This document shows positions 1 to 6,696 of a stretch of DNA of 8,092 nt, piece after piece. Position numbers and translations under genes: made by a program. The stretch comes from Alphaproteobacteria bacterium (GTDB lineage: Bacteria; Pseudomonadota; Alphaproteobacteria; Reyranellales; Reyranellaceae), in assembly GCA_013290035.1 (NCBI GenBank), contig JABCYT010000125.1, forward strand, positions 1-8,092, written 5' to 3'. The notes under the pieces were generated by a model, which was not told where the DNA came from, did no database searches, and saw only the letters and a list, made by a program, of their open reading frames with translations. Position 1 is the first letter of the stretch. The number at the start of each line of letters is the position of its first letter.

Positions 1-830
1 GCAGTGTGATCGCCGTCGGCGGCCCCGACCGCGTCGACTTCCTGCAGGGGCTGATCTCCAACGACACTACCAAGGTGGCGCCCGGCCGGGCGATCTGGGC
101 GGCGCTGCTGACGCCGCAGGGACGCTTCCTCAACGACATGTTCGTGGCCGACGGCGGCGCCGACACGCTGTTGCTCGAGACCGAGCGCGAGCGCACGCCG
201 GCACTGGCCAAGAAGTTCAGCCTCTACAAGTTGCGTTCCAAGGTCATTGTCGAGGACCGCAGCGCGACCATGGAGGTGGCTGTCGTCTTCGGTCCGGGCG
301 CTGAAAAGCTGCCGTCGATCGAAGGGGCGACCGCCTTCGTCGATCCGCGGCTGCCCGAACTCGGCGTCCGCGTGCTGGCGCCGGCGGGTCAGGCCTCCAC
401 CCTGCTCGCAGCACGCGGCTGCACCGAAGCGCCTCTTGCGGCCTATGACGCGCTGCGCCTCGAACTCGGCGTGCCCGACGGCAGCCGCGATCTCATCGTC
501 GAGAAGGCCCTGCTGTTGGAGAACGGCTTCGACGAACTGAACGGCGTCGACTGGCAGAAGGGCTGCTACATGGGCCAGGAATTGACGGCCCGCACCAAAT
601 ACCGCGCCCTGATCAGGAAGCGCTTGTTTCCAGTCGACGTCGAGGGCGTCCTGCCGGCACCCGGCACGACCATCCTTCTGGATGGCCGGGAGGTCGGCGA
701 GCTGCGCTCGGGTTCGGGCCAGCGCGCCCTTGCAATGTTACGGACAGAAGTCGCGGGCGGCGGCGCCAAGCTCTTTGCAGGCGACGTGAGGATCGTCCCG
801 AAAATTCCAGCGTGGATGCGACTCGCCTAG
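1..830 (+). CDS. ygfZ: YgfZ/GcvT-like folate-binding protein, 5' end missing
   Basis: Proteins of this family bind a tetrahydrofolate derivative and support assembly or repair of certain Fe-S clusters in the cytoplasm (family knowledge from E. coli YgfZ). The diagnostic motif KGCYMGQE is visible at about residues 185-192 (counting the GTG at base 6 as residue 1), with its conserved cysteine at bases 564-566. The N-terminal stretch with DRVDFLQGLISND is the usual start region of the aminomethyltransferase-like fold. The frame stays open to the left of base 6 (an AGT codon precedes the GTG), and family members normally have about ten more residues before this point. The gene therefore most likely starts outside the window, and the GTG at 6 is an internal valine. 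It ends at TAG 828-830 with a normal C-terminus. The next gene, a FecR-domain pseudogene, begins 53 bases later and has no obvious functional link. Confidence 0.9.
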   Translation, partial: SVIAVGGPDRVDFLQGLISNDTTKVAPGRAIWAALLTPQGRFLNDMFVADGGADTLLLETERERTPALAKKFSLYKLRSKVIVEDRSATMEVAVVFGPGAEKLPSIEGATAFVDPRLPELGVRVLAPAGQASTLLAARGCTEAPLAAYDALRLELGVPDGSRDLIVEKALLLENGFDELNGVDWQKGCYMGQELTARTKYRALIRKRLFPVDVEGVLPAPGTTILLDGREVGELRSGSGQRALAMLRTEVAGGGAKLFAGDVRIVPKIPAWMRLA

Positions 831-883
831 ATTTGAGCCGACATCACCGCCATAATGGACATCGGAGACGTTTCGGGGGGGTC

Positions 884-1976
884 GTGAAGCGTTCGGAGGT
901 GTCTGCCGTCATAGCATTGGCAGCGGTTTTTGCCGCCGGTTCCGCGTGGGCGCAGGCGGGCGTTACGTCGGCGACCAACGGCCAACCCGTGGGCTAGCAG
1001 ACCGCGGGACCGGCGCGCATCCTGAGCTTTGGCATCGACATACAGGCCGGCCAGCGCCTCACCACCGGCGCTCAGGAGCGCGCGCATGTGGTGTTTGTCG
1101 ACGGCACGTCACTGACGGTCGGCCCCAGCGCTGCTCTGGTGATCGAAAAATATTCCTACGATCCCCAGCGCAAAATCGGCGAACTAACGCTGAACGCCAG
1201 CCAGGGCGCGTTCCATTTCGTCGGCGGTGCCATCAGCAAGAGCGCGGACGTCACGATCAAGACGCCGTCGGGCGACGATCGGCATCCGTGGCGGGATTGC
1301 CGGATTCGCCGTCAGCGAGAACGGCACGACCACGGCCGACTTTCTCTACGGCAATGCCATGCGCGTCACCGGCCAGGGCTCGACCCAGACCGCCACACGC
1401 AACGGCTCGCAGATCTTTGTCCCGGCCGGTGGATCGCCAACGCGGCCGATCCTTCTGCAGCCGGGCCAGTTGCTCGGCAGCGCGACGATCCCACCGGCCA
1501 CCGCAGGTCGACCGACGAGGTCGCCGATTGATGACGCGGTCGCAAAATCAGACCTCGCCAAGCACAATTCGGGGTTGGCTTCGCAGCGGGCGTTGACGAC
1601 CGACAGGTTCCCGCCTCGGGATCCCATCCAGCAAGGTAGGGTGCTTTCGCCGCAGGAATTGGCGAGAACGGCAGGGATGACCCCAATGGCGACAAGCCCG
1701 GCCATCGTTCAACAGCTTCTGGCCATCGGGCCCACAATCGCGGCACCGGTGCCGCTAGCCGGCCCTCCGACTGGCACGGCGAGTGCCGCCGTTGCTCCGG
1801 CCATTGCCCCCACTGCAGGCGGAACTGTCCCCAAGAGCGGCGGCGCGCAGTTCGTGAACAGCCGCGTAAGCAGCGGCGCCATCGTTACAAGCATGGGGTC
1901 GGCCACGTTCACGATGATGAACGGTGCTGGTGTCGGTACTCTTGTCGGCCTTCCCACGCCAGCCGGCCGCAAGTAA
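884..1976 (+). pseudogene. Exported FecR-domain protein, disrupted by amber codon and frameshift
   Basis: The reading frame starts with GTG at 884 behind a G-rich stretch. It encodes a Sec-type signal peptide: VKR, a hydrophobic core, then AWA|QA. At 995-997 an in-frame TAG interrupts it, but the same frame continues directly with a FecR-like domain containing the segments VFVDGTSLTVGP and GAFHFVGGAISK. At the GGG run 1270-1272 one extra G moves the reading into another frame. Removing one G restores KTPSATIGIRGGI, the hallmark end of FecR domains, and the protein then runs to TAA 1974-1976. The repaired product has about 363 residues: signal peptide, FecR domain (roughly residues 40-140), then a long Ala/Pro/Gly/Thr-rich tail without recognisable motifs. 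FecR domains occur in periplasmic sensors and in surface or adhesin-associated proteins, so the original role is uncertain. Two independent lesions favour a real pseudogene; sequencing error at the G run cannot be excluded for one of them. Confidence 0.85.
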
Positions 1977-2005
1977 GCCCGACAATCGGTCCGCACTCCG
2001 CCCCC

Positions 2006-2030
2006 TAGCCGGCCCGCCGCGCCCGGCCTA
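2006..2030 (+). other. GC-rich imperfect hairpin in the gap before the GGT gene
   Basis: GCCGG at 2008-2012 can pair with CCGGC at 2023-2027 around a 10-base loop. The flanking TA pairs (2006-2007 with 2029-2030) extend the stem past a bulged C. No T-run follows, so it is not a classical intrinsic terminator. It could be the folded 3' end of the FecR transcript or simply a product of GC-rich sequence. The 90-base gap 1977-2066 shows no convincing -35/-10 promoter pair by eye. Confidence 0.3.
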
Positions 2031-2053
2031 AGGTCCCCCGCGTCACACGCGTG

Positions 2054-2058
2054 AGGAG
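2054..2058 (+). promoter_or_regulatory. Ribosome binding site fixing the TTG start of the GGT gene
   Basis: AGGAG lies 8 bases before TTG at 2067. An in-frame TGA at 2052-2054 excludes any earlier start, and the first in-frame ATG (2166) would delete the conserved N-terminal region. The TTG start is therefore well supported. Confidence 0.75.
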
Positions 2059-2066
2059 AGCGGCCC

Positions 2067-3872
2067 TTGAATCGGATCAATCCCAACCCCTTCACCACCC
2101 GTCCGGAGATCGTCGGCACGTTCGGGGTGGTCGCCTCCACCCACTGGATCGCCTCGGCGGTCGGCATGAGCATCCTCGAAAAAGGCGGCAACGCCTTCGA
2201 TGCCGCCGTCGCCACCGCCTTCACCCTGCAGGTCGTCGAGCCGCATCTCTGCGGGCCGGGCGGCGACGTGCCGCTGATCCTGCACGACACGAGACGCAAC
2301 AAGACCGAGGTGATTTGCGGCCAGGGCTCGATGCCCGCCGGCGCCACCATCGCTCACTATAGAGGTCTTGGCCTCGACCTGATCCCGGGCACCGGGCTCC
2401 TGCCGGCCTGTATTCCGGGCACGTTCGACGCCTATATGCTGCTGCTGCGCGACTACGGCACGATGCGGCTCAGCGACGTGCTGTCGCCCGCCATCGGCTA
2501 TTGGCTGAACGGCCATCCCCTGGCCGAGCGCGCCTCGGCCACCATCGCCACCGTGGCCGAGCAGTTCCGCATCCATTGGAAGACCTCGGCGGCGGTCTTC
2601 ATGCCCGGCGACAAGGTGCCGGCGCACGGCTCGCTGTTCCGCAATCCTGCGCTCGGTAACACCTATGCCCGCCTCTTGAAGGAGGCCGAGGCCGGTGGCG
2701 GCGGCCGCGAGGCCGAGATCGAGCGGGCGCGCAAGGCCTGGAGCCAGGGCTTCGTGGCCGAGGCGATCGACAAATTCTGCCGCAGCCAGGAGGTGATGGA
2801 TGTCTCGGGCAAGCCCAACAAGGGCGTACTGACGGGACAGGACATGGCCAAGTGGCAGGCCACGGTCGAAGCGCCCCTCACCTACGACTACGGCCGGTAT
2901 ACCGTTTGCAAGGCAGGTCCCTGGACGCAGGGTCCGGTGGTCCTGCAGCAGCTCGCCTTGCTCAAGGGTTTCAATCTCGACGGCATGAATCCGACCAGCC
3001 CCGATTTCATCCATCTGCAAATCGAGTGCCTGAAGCTGGCTTTTGCCGACCGCGAAGCCTTCTACGGCGATCCGGCGTTCGTCGACGTGCCGATGAAGAC
3101 CCTGCTGTCCGACGCCTACAACGCCGACCGGCGCAAGCTGGTCGATCCCCAACGTGCGTCACTGGACCAGCGGCCGGGCAAGGTGGACGGCTATGGCGGC
3201 GTGGTGAAGCTGCGTCGCGCCGACGGCGTGCGGCTGGGCGTGGCGTCAAGCGGCGCCGGCGAGCCCACGGTCGGCCGGGTCGGCCAGACCACCGGCGACA
3301 CGGTGCATTTCGACATCGTCGACCGGGATGGCAACATGATCTCGGCCACGCCCTCGGGCGGCTGGCTGCAGAGCTCGCCGGTCATTCCCGAGCTCGGCTT
3401 TCCGCTCGGTACCCGCGGGCAGATGTTCTGGCTCGAGGAAGGCCTGCCGGGCTCGCTCAAGCCGGGCAAGCGGCCGCGCACGACGCTTACGCCCACCCTC
3501 GCCCATCGCGACGGCGCGCCGTACATGGTGTGGGGCTCGCCGGGCGGCGACCAGCAGGACCAGTGGATCACCCAGTTTTTGCTGCGCCATGCCCATTGCG
3601 GCATGAACCTGCAGGAAGCAATCGATGCGCCGGCCTGGCACAGCGAGCACTTCCCCTCGTCGTTCTGGCCGCGCACGGCGCGCCCCGGCGTGCTGGTGCT
3701 GGAAGGCCGGGTGCCCAAGGACACGGTCGACGAACTCGAGAAGCGCGGTCACGAGGTCGAGGTGAACGGCCAATGGTCGGAAGGCCGGCTGACGGCCGCC
3801 TCGCGCGAGGATCCCTGGCGCAGGGCAGCGGCCAATCCGCGCGGCATGCAGGGCTACGCCGCTGGGCGTTGA
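2067..3872 (+). CDS. Gamma-glutamyltransferase-family Ntn hydrolase, cytoplasmic
   Basis: A 601-residue member of the GGT family (autocleaving N-terminal-nucleophile hydrolases; E. coli Ggt has 580). The early block GGNAFDAAVATAFTLQVVEPHLCGPGG is split here as GGNAFDAAVA and VVEPHLCGPGG and is typical of the large subunit. The predicted cleavage and nucleophile site is Thr412 in GDTVHFDIVDRDGN (bases 3300-3302), giving subunits of about 411 and 190 residues. SPGGD (491-495) matches the oxyanion-side SPGG of E. coli Ggt, and KRPRTTLTPT (from 468) matches its KRPLSSMSPT. In contrast, the REMAP segment whose Arg114 binds the glutamyl carboxylate in E. coli aligns with GQGSMP (Gln86), and the LNNQMDDF substrate segment aligns with LGTRGQMFW. 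These differences place it nearer the YwrD-like or acylase-like branch than true Ggt. There is no signal peptide, so it should act in the cytoplasm. It heads a cluster with a DUF1028 gene and a peptide importer, which suggests hydrolysis of an imported compound. Confidence 0.88.
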   Translation: MNRINPNPFTTRPEIVGTFGVVASTHWIASAVGMSILEKGGNAFDAAVATAFTLQVVEPHLCGPGGDVPLILHDTRRNKTEVICGQGSMPAGATIAHYRGLGLDLIPGTGLLPACIPGTFDAYMLLLRDYGTMRLSDVLSPAIGYWLNGHPLAERASATIATVAEQFRIHWKTSAAVFMPGDKVPAHGSLFRNPALGNTYARLLKEAEAGGGGREAEIERARKAWSQGFVAEAIDKFCRSQEVMDVSGKPNKGVLTGQDMAKWQATVEAPLTYDYGRYTVCKAGPWTQGPVVLQQLALLKGFNLDGMNPTSPDFIHLQIECLKLAFADREAFYGDPAFVDVPMKTLLSDAYNADRRKLVDPQRASLDQRPGKVDGYGGVVKLRRADGVRLGVASSGAGEPTVGRVGQTTGDTVHFDIVDRDGNMISATPSGGWLQSSPVIPELGFPLGTRGQMFWLEEGLPGSLKPGKRPRTTLTPTLAHRDGAPYMVWGSPGGDQQDQWITQFLLRHAHCGMNLQEAIDAPAWHSEHFPSSFWPRTARPGVLVLEGRVPKDTVDELEKRGHEVEVNGQWSEGRLTAASREDPWRRAAANPRGMQGYAAGR

Positions 3873-3881
3873 TGCCCAGCG
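3860..3881 (+). other. Perfect 8-bp hairpin spanning the GGT stop codon
   Basis: CGCTGGGC at 3860-3867 is exactly complementary to GCCCAGCG at 3874-3881, with the loop GTTGAT between them; the TGA stop (3870-3872) sits in the loop. No T-run follows, so it is not a standard terminator. It lies 25 bases upstream of the DUF1028 start and may protect mRNA ends or tune translation between the two genes. That role is inference. Confidence 0.55.
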
Positions 3882-3906
3882 TTGATGGGAGGATGTTGAT
3901 CGAAGA

Positions 3907-4620
3907 ATGACCTGGTCGATCATTTTCCATGAACGCAGCAGCGCGCGCATCGCCATCGCGGTCGCCACCAAGTTCTTCGCCGTCGGCGCCCGCGTGCCCA
4001 ACATCGAGCCGCAAAAGGGCGCGGTGTGCACGCAGGCGATGATCAATCCGCTCTATGGCCCGCACGGGCTCCGGCTGATCCGCGAGGGCGTGGGCGCCGC
4101 CGATGTCGTGCGCATCCTGACGACGCCCGATGCGGGGCGCGAGCACCGCCAGGTCCATGTCATGGGCGCCGACGGGCGCTTCGCGGCCCATACCGGCGCC
4201 GAATGCGTGTCGTGGTGCGGCCACTGGATCGGCGAGGACATGTCGGTCGCCGGCAACATGCTGGCCGGACCGCAAGTCGTCGCCGAGACCGTGCGCTTCT
4301 TCCGTGAAAACGAGTCGATGCCGCTGCCGCGCCGCCTGATCGCCGCCATGAAGGCCGGCGAGAAGGTCGGCGGCGACAAGCGCGGCAAGCAATCCGCCGC
4401 CCTGATCATCTATGGCAACCAGGAATATTCCGAGCTGGATCTTCGCGTCGACGACCATGTCGAGCCATTGCTGGAGCTGGCGCGGCTGGAAGCCGTGAGC
4501 CGCGAGCGTTGGACGCATTTCCGCGCTTTCGTGCCGACGCGCGAGAACCCGGCCGGCATTTTCGACCGCGCCGAGCTCGATGCCGGCATCGAAAGGAGCC
4601 TGGCGGCGGAGCGTCAATGA
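3907..4620 (+). CDS. DUF1028 family protein (Ntn-hydrolase-like fold)
   Basis: A 237-residue protein matching the DUF1028 family along its length: an MTWSIIFHER-type N-terminus, VATKFFAVGARVP (19-31), QAMINPLYGPHGL (43-55), GNMLAGP (116-122) and GGDKRGKQSAAL (155-166). The family is assigned to the Ntn-hydrolase-like superfamily, but its reaction is not established. It is often encoded beside peptide transporter genes and peptidases (recalled from family knowledge). The family-conserved N-terminus sets the start at ATG 3907; GGGAGG at 3887-3892 is the likely ribosome site, with rather long spacing (14 bases). No in-frame alternative start lies nearby. It has no signal peptide or membrane segment and lacks the C-terminal peptidoglycan-binding extension seen in some relatives. 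It is 34 bases after the GGT gene, and its TGA overlaps the next ATG (ATGA 4617-4620), which indicates co-translation with the transporter. Confidence 0.88.
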   Translation: MTWSIIFHERSSARIAIAVATKFFAVGARVPNIEPQKGAVCTQAMINPLYGPHGLRLIREGVGAADVVRILTTPDAGREHRQVHVMGADGRFAAHTGAECVSWCGHWIGEDMSVAGNMLAGPQVVAETVRFFRENESMPLPRRLIAAMKAGEKVGGDKRGKQSAALIIYGNQEYSELDLRVDDHVEPLLELARLEAVSRERWTHFRAFVPTRENPAGIFDRAELDAGIERSLAAERQ

Positions 4621-5612
4621 GCGCGCCTGTGACCGGGCCGCTGCTGGAACTGCGCCGTCTCGCCGTTTCCTTCGCCACCGACGATGGGACCGTCCAGGCC
4701 GTCGACGGCATCGACCTCGCGCTGGCGCGTGGCCGCACTTTGGGACTGGTCGGCGAATCGGGCTGCGGCAAGAGCGTGACGTCGCTCGCCATCATGGGCC
4801 TGCTGCCGCCCGAGAACGCCAAGGTGAAGGGCGAGGTCCGCTTCGAGGGCCGCGATCTTCTCACGCTCGACGCTGACACCATTCGCGACCTGCGCGGGGC
4901 CCGCCTCGCCATGATCTTCCAGGAGCCGATGACGTCGCTCAATCCCGCCTACACGGTGGGCGACCAGATCATCGAGGCGATCCAGCAGCATCAGGGCCTG
5001 TCGGCCGCCGACGCCCGCGCGCGCGCCATCGAGATGCTGCGCATCGTGCGCATCCCCTCGCCCGAGCGGCGGGTCGACGACTATCCGCACAAGCTGTCGG
5101 GCGGCATGCGCCAGCGCGCCATGATCGCCATGGCGCTGGCCTGCGGGCCCGACCTGCTGATCGCCGACGAGCCCACCACGGCGCTCGACGTCACCATCCA
5201 GGCGCAGATCCTCGACCTGATGCGCGGCCTGCGCCGCGACACCGGCACCGCCATCATCCTGATCACCCACGATCTCGGCGTCGTCGCCGAAATGGCCGAC
5301 GACGTGGCCGTGATGTATGCCGGCCAGATCGTCGAACGCGCGCCGGTGCGCGATCTGTTCGCCCGGCCCGAGCATCCCTACACCGTGGGCCTGCTGGGCT
5401 CGATCCCGCGGCTCGACGAGAAGCGCGAGCGCCTGCCCTCGATCGAGGGTCGCGTGCCCGACATGACCCGGCCGCCTGAAGGCTGCCGCTTCGCCGCGCG
5501 CTGCCCGTTCGTCGAACCGGCCTGTAGTGCCGCCGCGCCGGCCCTGGTCGAGGTCGCGCCCGGCCACCTGACGCGCTGCCGCCGCGCGCCGCTCGCCGAC
5601 GTCCTGCGATGA
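4617..5612 (+). CDS. dppD: Peptide ABC transporter ATP-binding protein, DppD/OppD type
   Basis: One of two ATPases that power import of di- or oligopeptides, or a related solute, across the inner membrane. The 331-residue protein shows Walker A GESGCGKS (46-53), Q-loop Gln102 in [10 protein letters not shown], signature LSGGM (160-164), Walker B LLIADEP with Asp184/Glu185, and switch His218. The C-terminal oligopeptide-transporter domain carries Cys290, 296, 303 and 321 in the pattern C-x5-C-x6-C-x17-C, which in characterised Dpp ATPases holds a 4Fe-4S cluster. The frame is open further upstream, but ATG 4617 is the right start: GGAG lies 5 bases ahead at 4608-4611, it overlaps the previous stop as ATGA, and it gives the normal family length. 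The symbol indicates family only; the transported substrate is unknown. Confidence 0.93.
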   Translation: MSAPVTGPLLELRRLAVSFATDDGTVQAVDGIDLALARGRTLGLVGESGCGKSVTSLAIMGLLPPENAKVKGEVRFEGRDLLTLDADTIRDLRGARLAMIFQEPMTSLNPAYTVGDQIIEAIQQHQGLSAADARARAIEMLRIVRIPSPERRVDDYPHKLSGGMRQRAMIAMALACGPDLLIADEPTTALDVTIQAQILDLMRGLRRDTGTAIILITHDLGVVAEMADDVAVMYAGQIVERAPVRDLFARPEHPYTVGLLGSIPRLDEKRERLPSIEGRVPDMTRPPEGCRFAARCPFVEPACSAAAPALVEVAPGHLTRCRRAPLADVLR

Positions 5613-5619
5613 GCGTTCA

Positions 5620-6696
5620 ATGAGCCCATTGCTGGAAGTGGCGGGCCTCACCAAGCACTTCCCGGTGCGGCGCGGCGCCTTTGGCCTGGTCTCCGGCCAT
5701 GTCCGCGCCGTCGATGGCGTCGACTTTCATCTCGAACAGGGCGAGACCCTCGCCATCGTGGGCGAGTCGGGCTGCGGCAAGTCGACGGTCGGCCGCCTGG
5801 TGCTGCGCCTGCTCAAGCCCACCGCCGGCCAGGTGCGCTTCGAGGGCGAGGATCTGCTGGCGCTCAGCGACGAGGCGATGCGCGCCCGGCGCCAGCGCAT
5901 GCAGGTGATCTTCCAGGATCCCTACGCCTCGCTCAATCCGCGCATGACGGTGGGCGCCATGCTGGGCGAACCGCTGATGCTGCATGGCCTGGCCAGAACC
6001 GAAGCCGCGCGGCGCGCCAGGGTCGGCGAACTGCTGGAGCTGGTGGGATTGCGGCCCGACCATGCCCGGCGCTATCCGCACGAATTCTCCGGCGGCCAGC
6101 GCCAGCGCCTGGCGATCGCCCGGGCGCTGGCCGTCGAGCCCCGGCTGATCGTGGCCGACGAGCCGGTGTCGGCGCTCGACGTCTCGATCCAGGCGCAGGT
6201 CATCAACCTGATGCGCTCGCTGCAGCAGCGCTTTGGCTTGGCCTACATCTTCATCAGCCACGATCTCGCGGTTGTGAAGCATATCGCCGATCGCATCGCC
6301 GTAATGTACTTGGGCAAGATCGTGGAGACGGCAACGACAGAAGAGCTTTTCCGCAGTCCGCGGCATCCATACACGCGCGCGCTGCTGTCCGCCGTGCCGC
6401 TGCCCGACCCGACGGCGGTGCGCGACCGCGCGCTGCTCGAGGGCGACATCCCGAGCGCCATGAATCCCCCGTCGGGCTGCCGTTTCCATACGCGCTGCTG
6501 CTTCGCCCGCGAGGCCTGCCGGCACGATGTTCCCGTGCTCGCCGACGATGGCACGGACCATGCTACGGCTTGCCCGTACTGGGCGGAGTTCCCGCCGGCG
6601 CCCGTTCTCGCCGAAGCACGCGGCCAAGACCAAGACCGTACTCGACTGGAACGCCTGCAGGCGGCGTTCGTATCGGCTCAAAGGGAGGCTTCATGA
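5620..6696 (+). CDS. dppF: Peptide ABC transporter ATP-binding protein, DppF/OppF type
   Basis: The second ATPase, expected to pair with the preceding one. It has 358 residues: Walker A GESGCGKS (48-55), Q-loop Gln99 in [10 protein letters not shown], signature FSGGQ (156-160), Walker B LIVADEP with Asp180/Glu181, and switch His214. The C-terminal cysteines 287, 293, 300 and 318 repeat the C-x5-C-x6-C-x17-C spacing of its partner, with an additional Cys294. After Cys318 a charged tail of about 40 residues makes it longer than the usual 325-335. The start ATG 5620 is 7 bases after the upstream stop; a four-codon ORF (ATG 5609 to TGA 5621-5623) bridges the gap. The local ribosome site is weak, so translational coupling is likely. 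The stop overlaps the next ATG (ATGA 6693-6696). Confidence 0.93.
   Translation: MSPLLEVAGLTKHFPVRRGAFGLVSGHVRAVDGVDFHLEQGETLAIVGESGCGKSTVGRLVLRLLKPTAGQVRFEGEDLLALSDEAMRARRQRMQVIFQDPYASLNPRMTVGAMLGEPLMLHGLARTEAARRARVGELLELVGLRPDHARRYPHEFSGGQRQRLAIARALAVEPRLIVADEPVSALDVSIQAQVINLMRSLQQRFGLAYIFISHDLAVVKHIADRIAVMYLGKIVETATTEELFRSPRHPYTRALLSAVPLPDPTAVRDRALLEGDIPSAMNPPSGCRFHTRCCFAREACRHDVPVLADDGTDHATACPYWAEFPPAPVLAEARGQDQDRTRLERLQAAFVSAQREAS
6683..6688 (+). promoter_or_regulatory. Strong ribosome binding site of the substrate-binding protein gene
   Basis: GGGAGG (within AAGGGAGG) ends 4 bases before ATG 6693. It is the strongest Shine-Dalgarno match in the transporter part, as expected for a binding protein needed in excess over the ATPases. 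Confidence 0.7.

Noticed and set aside
6..8. GTG at 6 as the true start of the YgfZ-like gene
   Set aside because: The frame is open to the window edge and the conserved family N-terminus begins before this point, so this is most likely an internal valine.
946..1596. A 216-codon + strand frame overlapping the FecR pseudogene
   Set aside because: Its translation is Arg/Pro/Ala-rich and low in complexity; the FecR motifs lie in the other two frames.
2008..2027. GC-rich hairpin as a Rho-independent terminator of the FecR gene
   Set aside because: It has an imperfect stem with a large loop and no T-run behind it; it is kept only as a possible structure.
2043..3152. A 369-codon open frame on the minus strand opposite the GGT gene
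   Set aside because: Long antisense frames are expected opposite GC-biased genes. This one shows no domain motif, and the + strand protein is clearly conserved.
4509..4616. Upstream extension of the DppD-type ATPase to an ATG at 4509
   Set aside because: It would overlap the DUF1028 gene by more than 100 bases and add a non-homologous N-terminus. ATG 4617 has a ribosome site, the ATGA overlap and the normal length.
4614..6681. Two minus-strand frames of about 350 codons opposite the two ATPase genes
   Set aside because: They mirror each other because the two ATPase genes are related. They have no recognisable family features and are shadows of the + strand genes.
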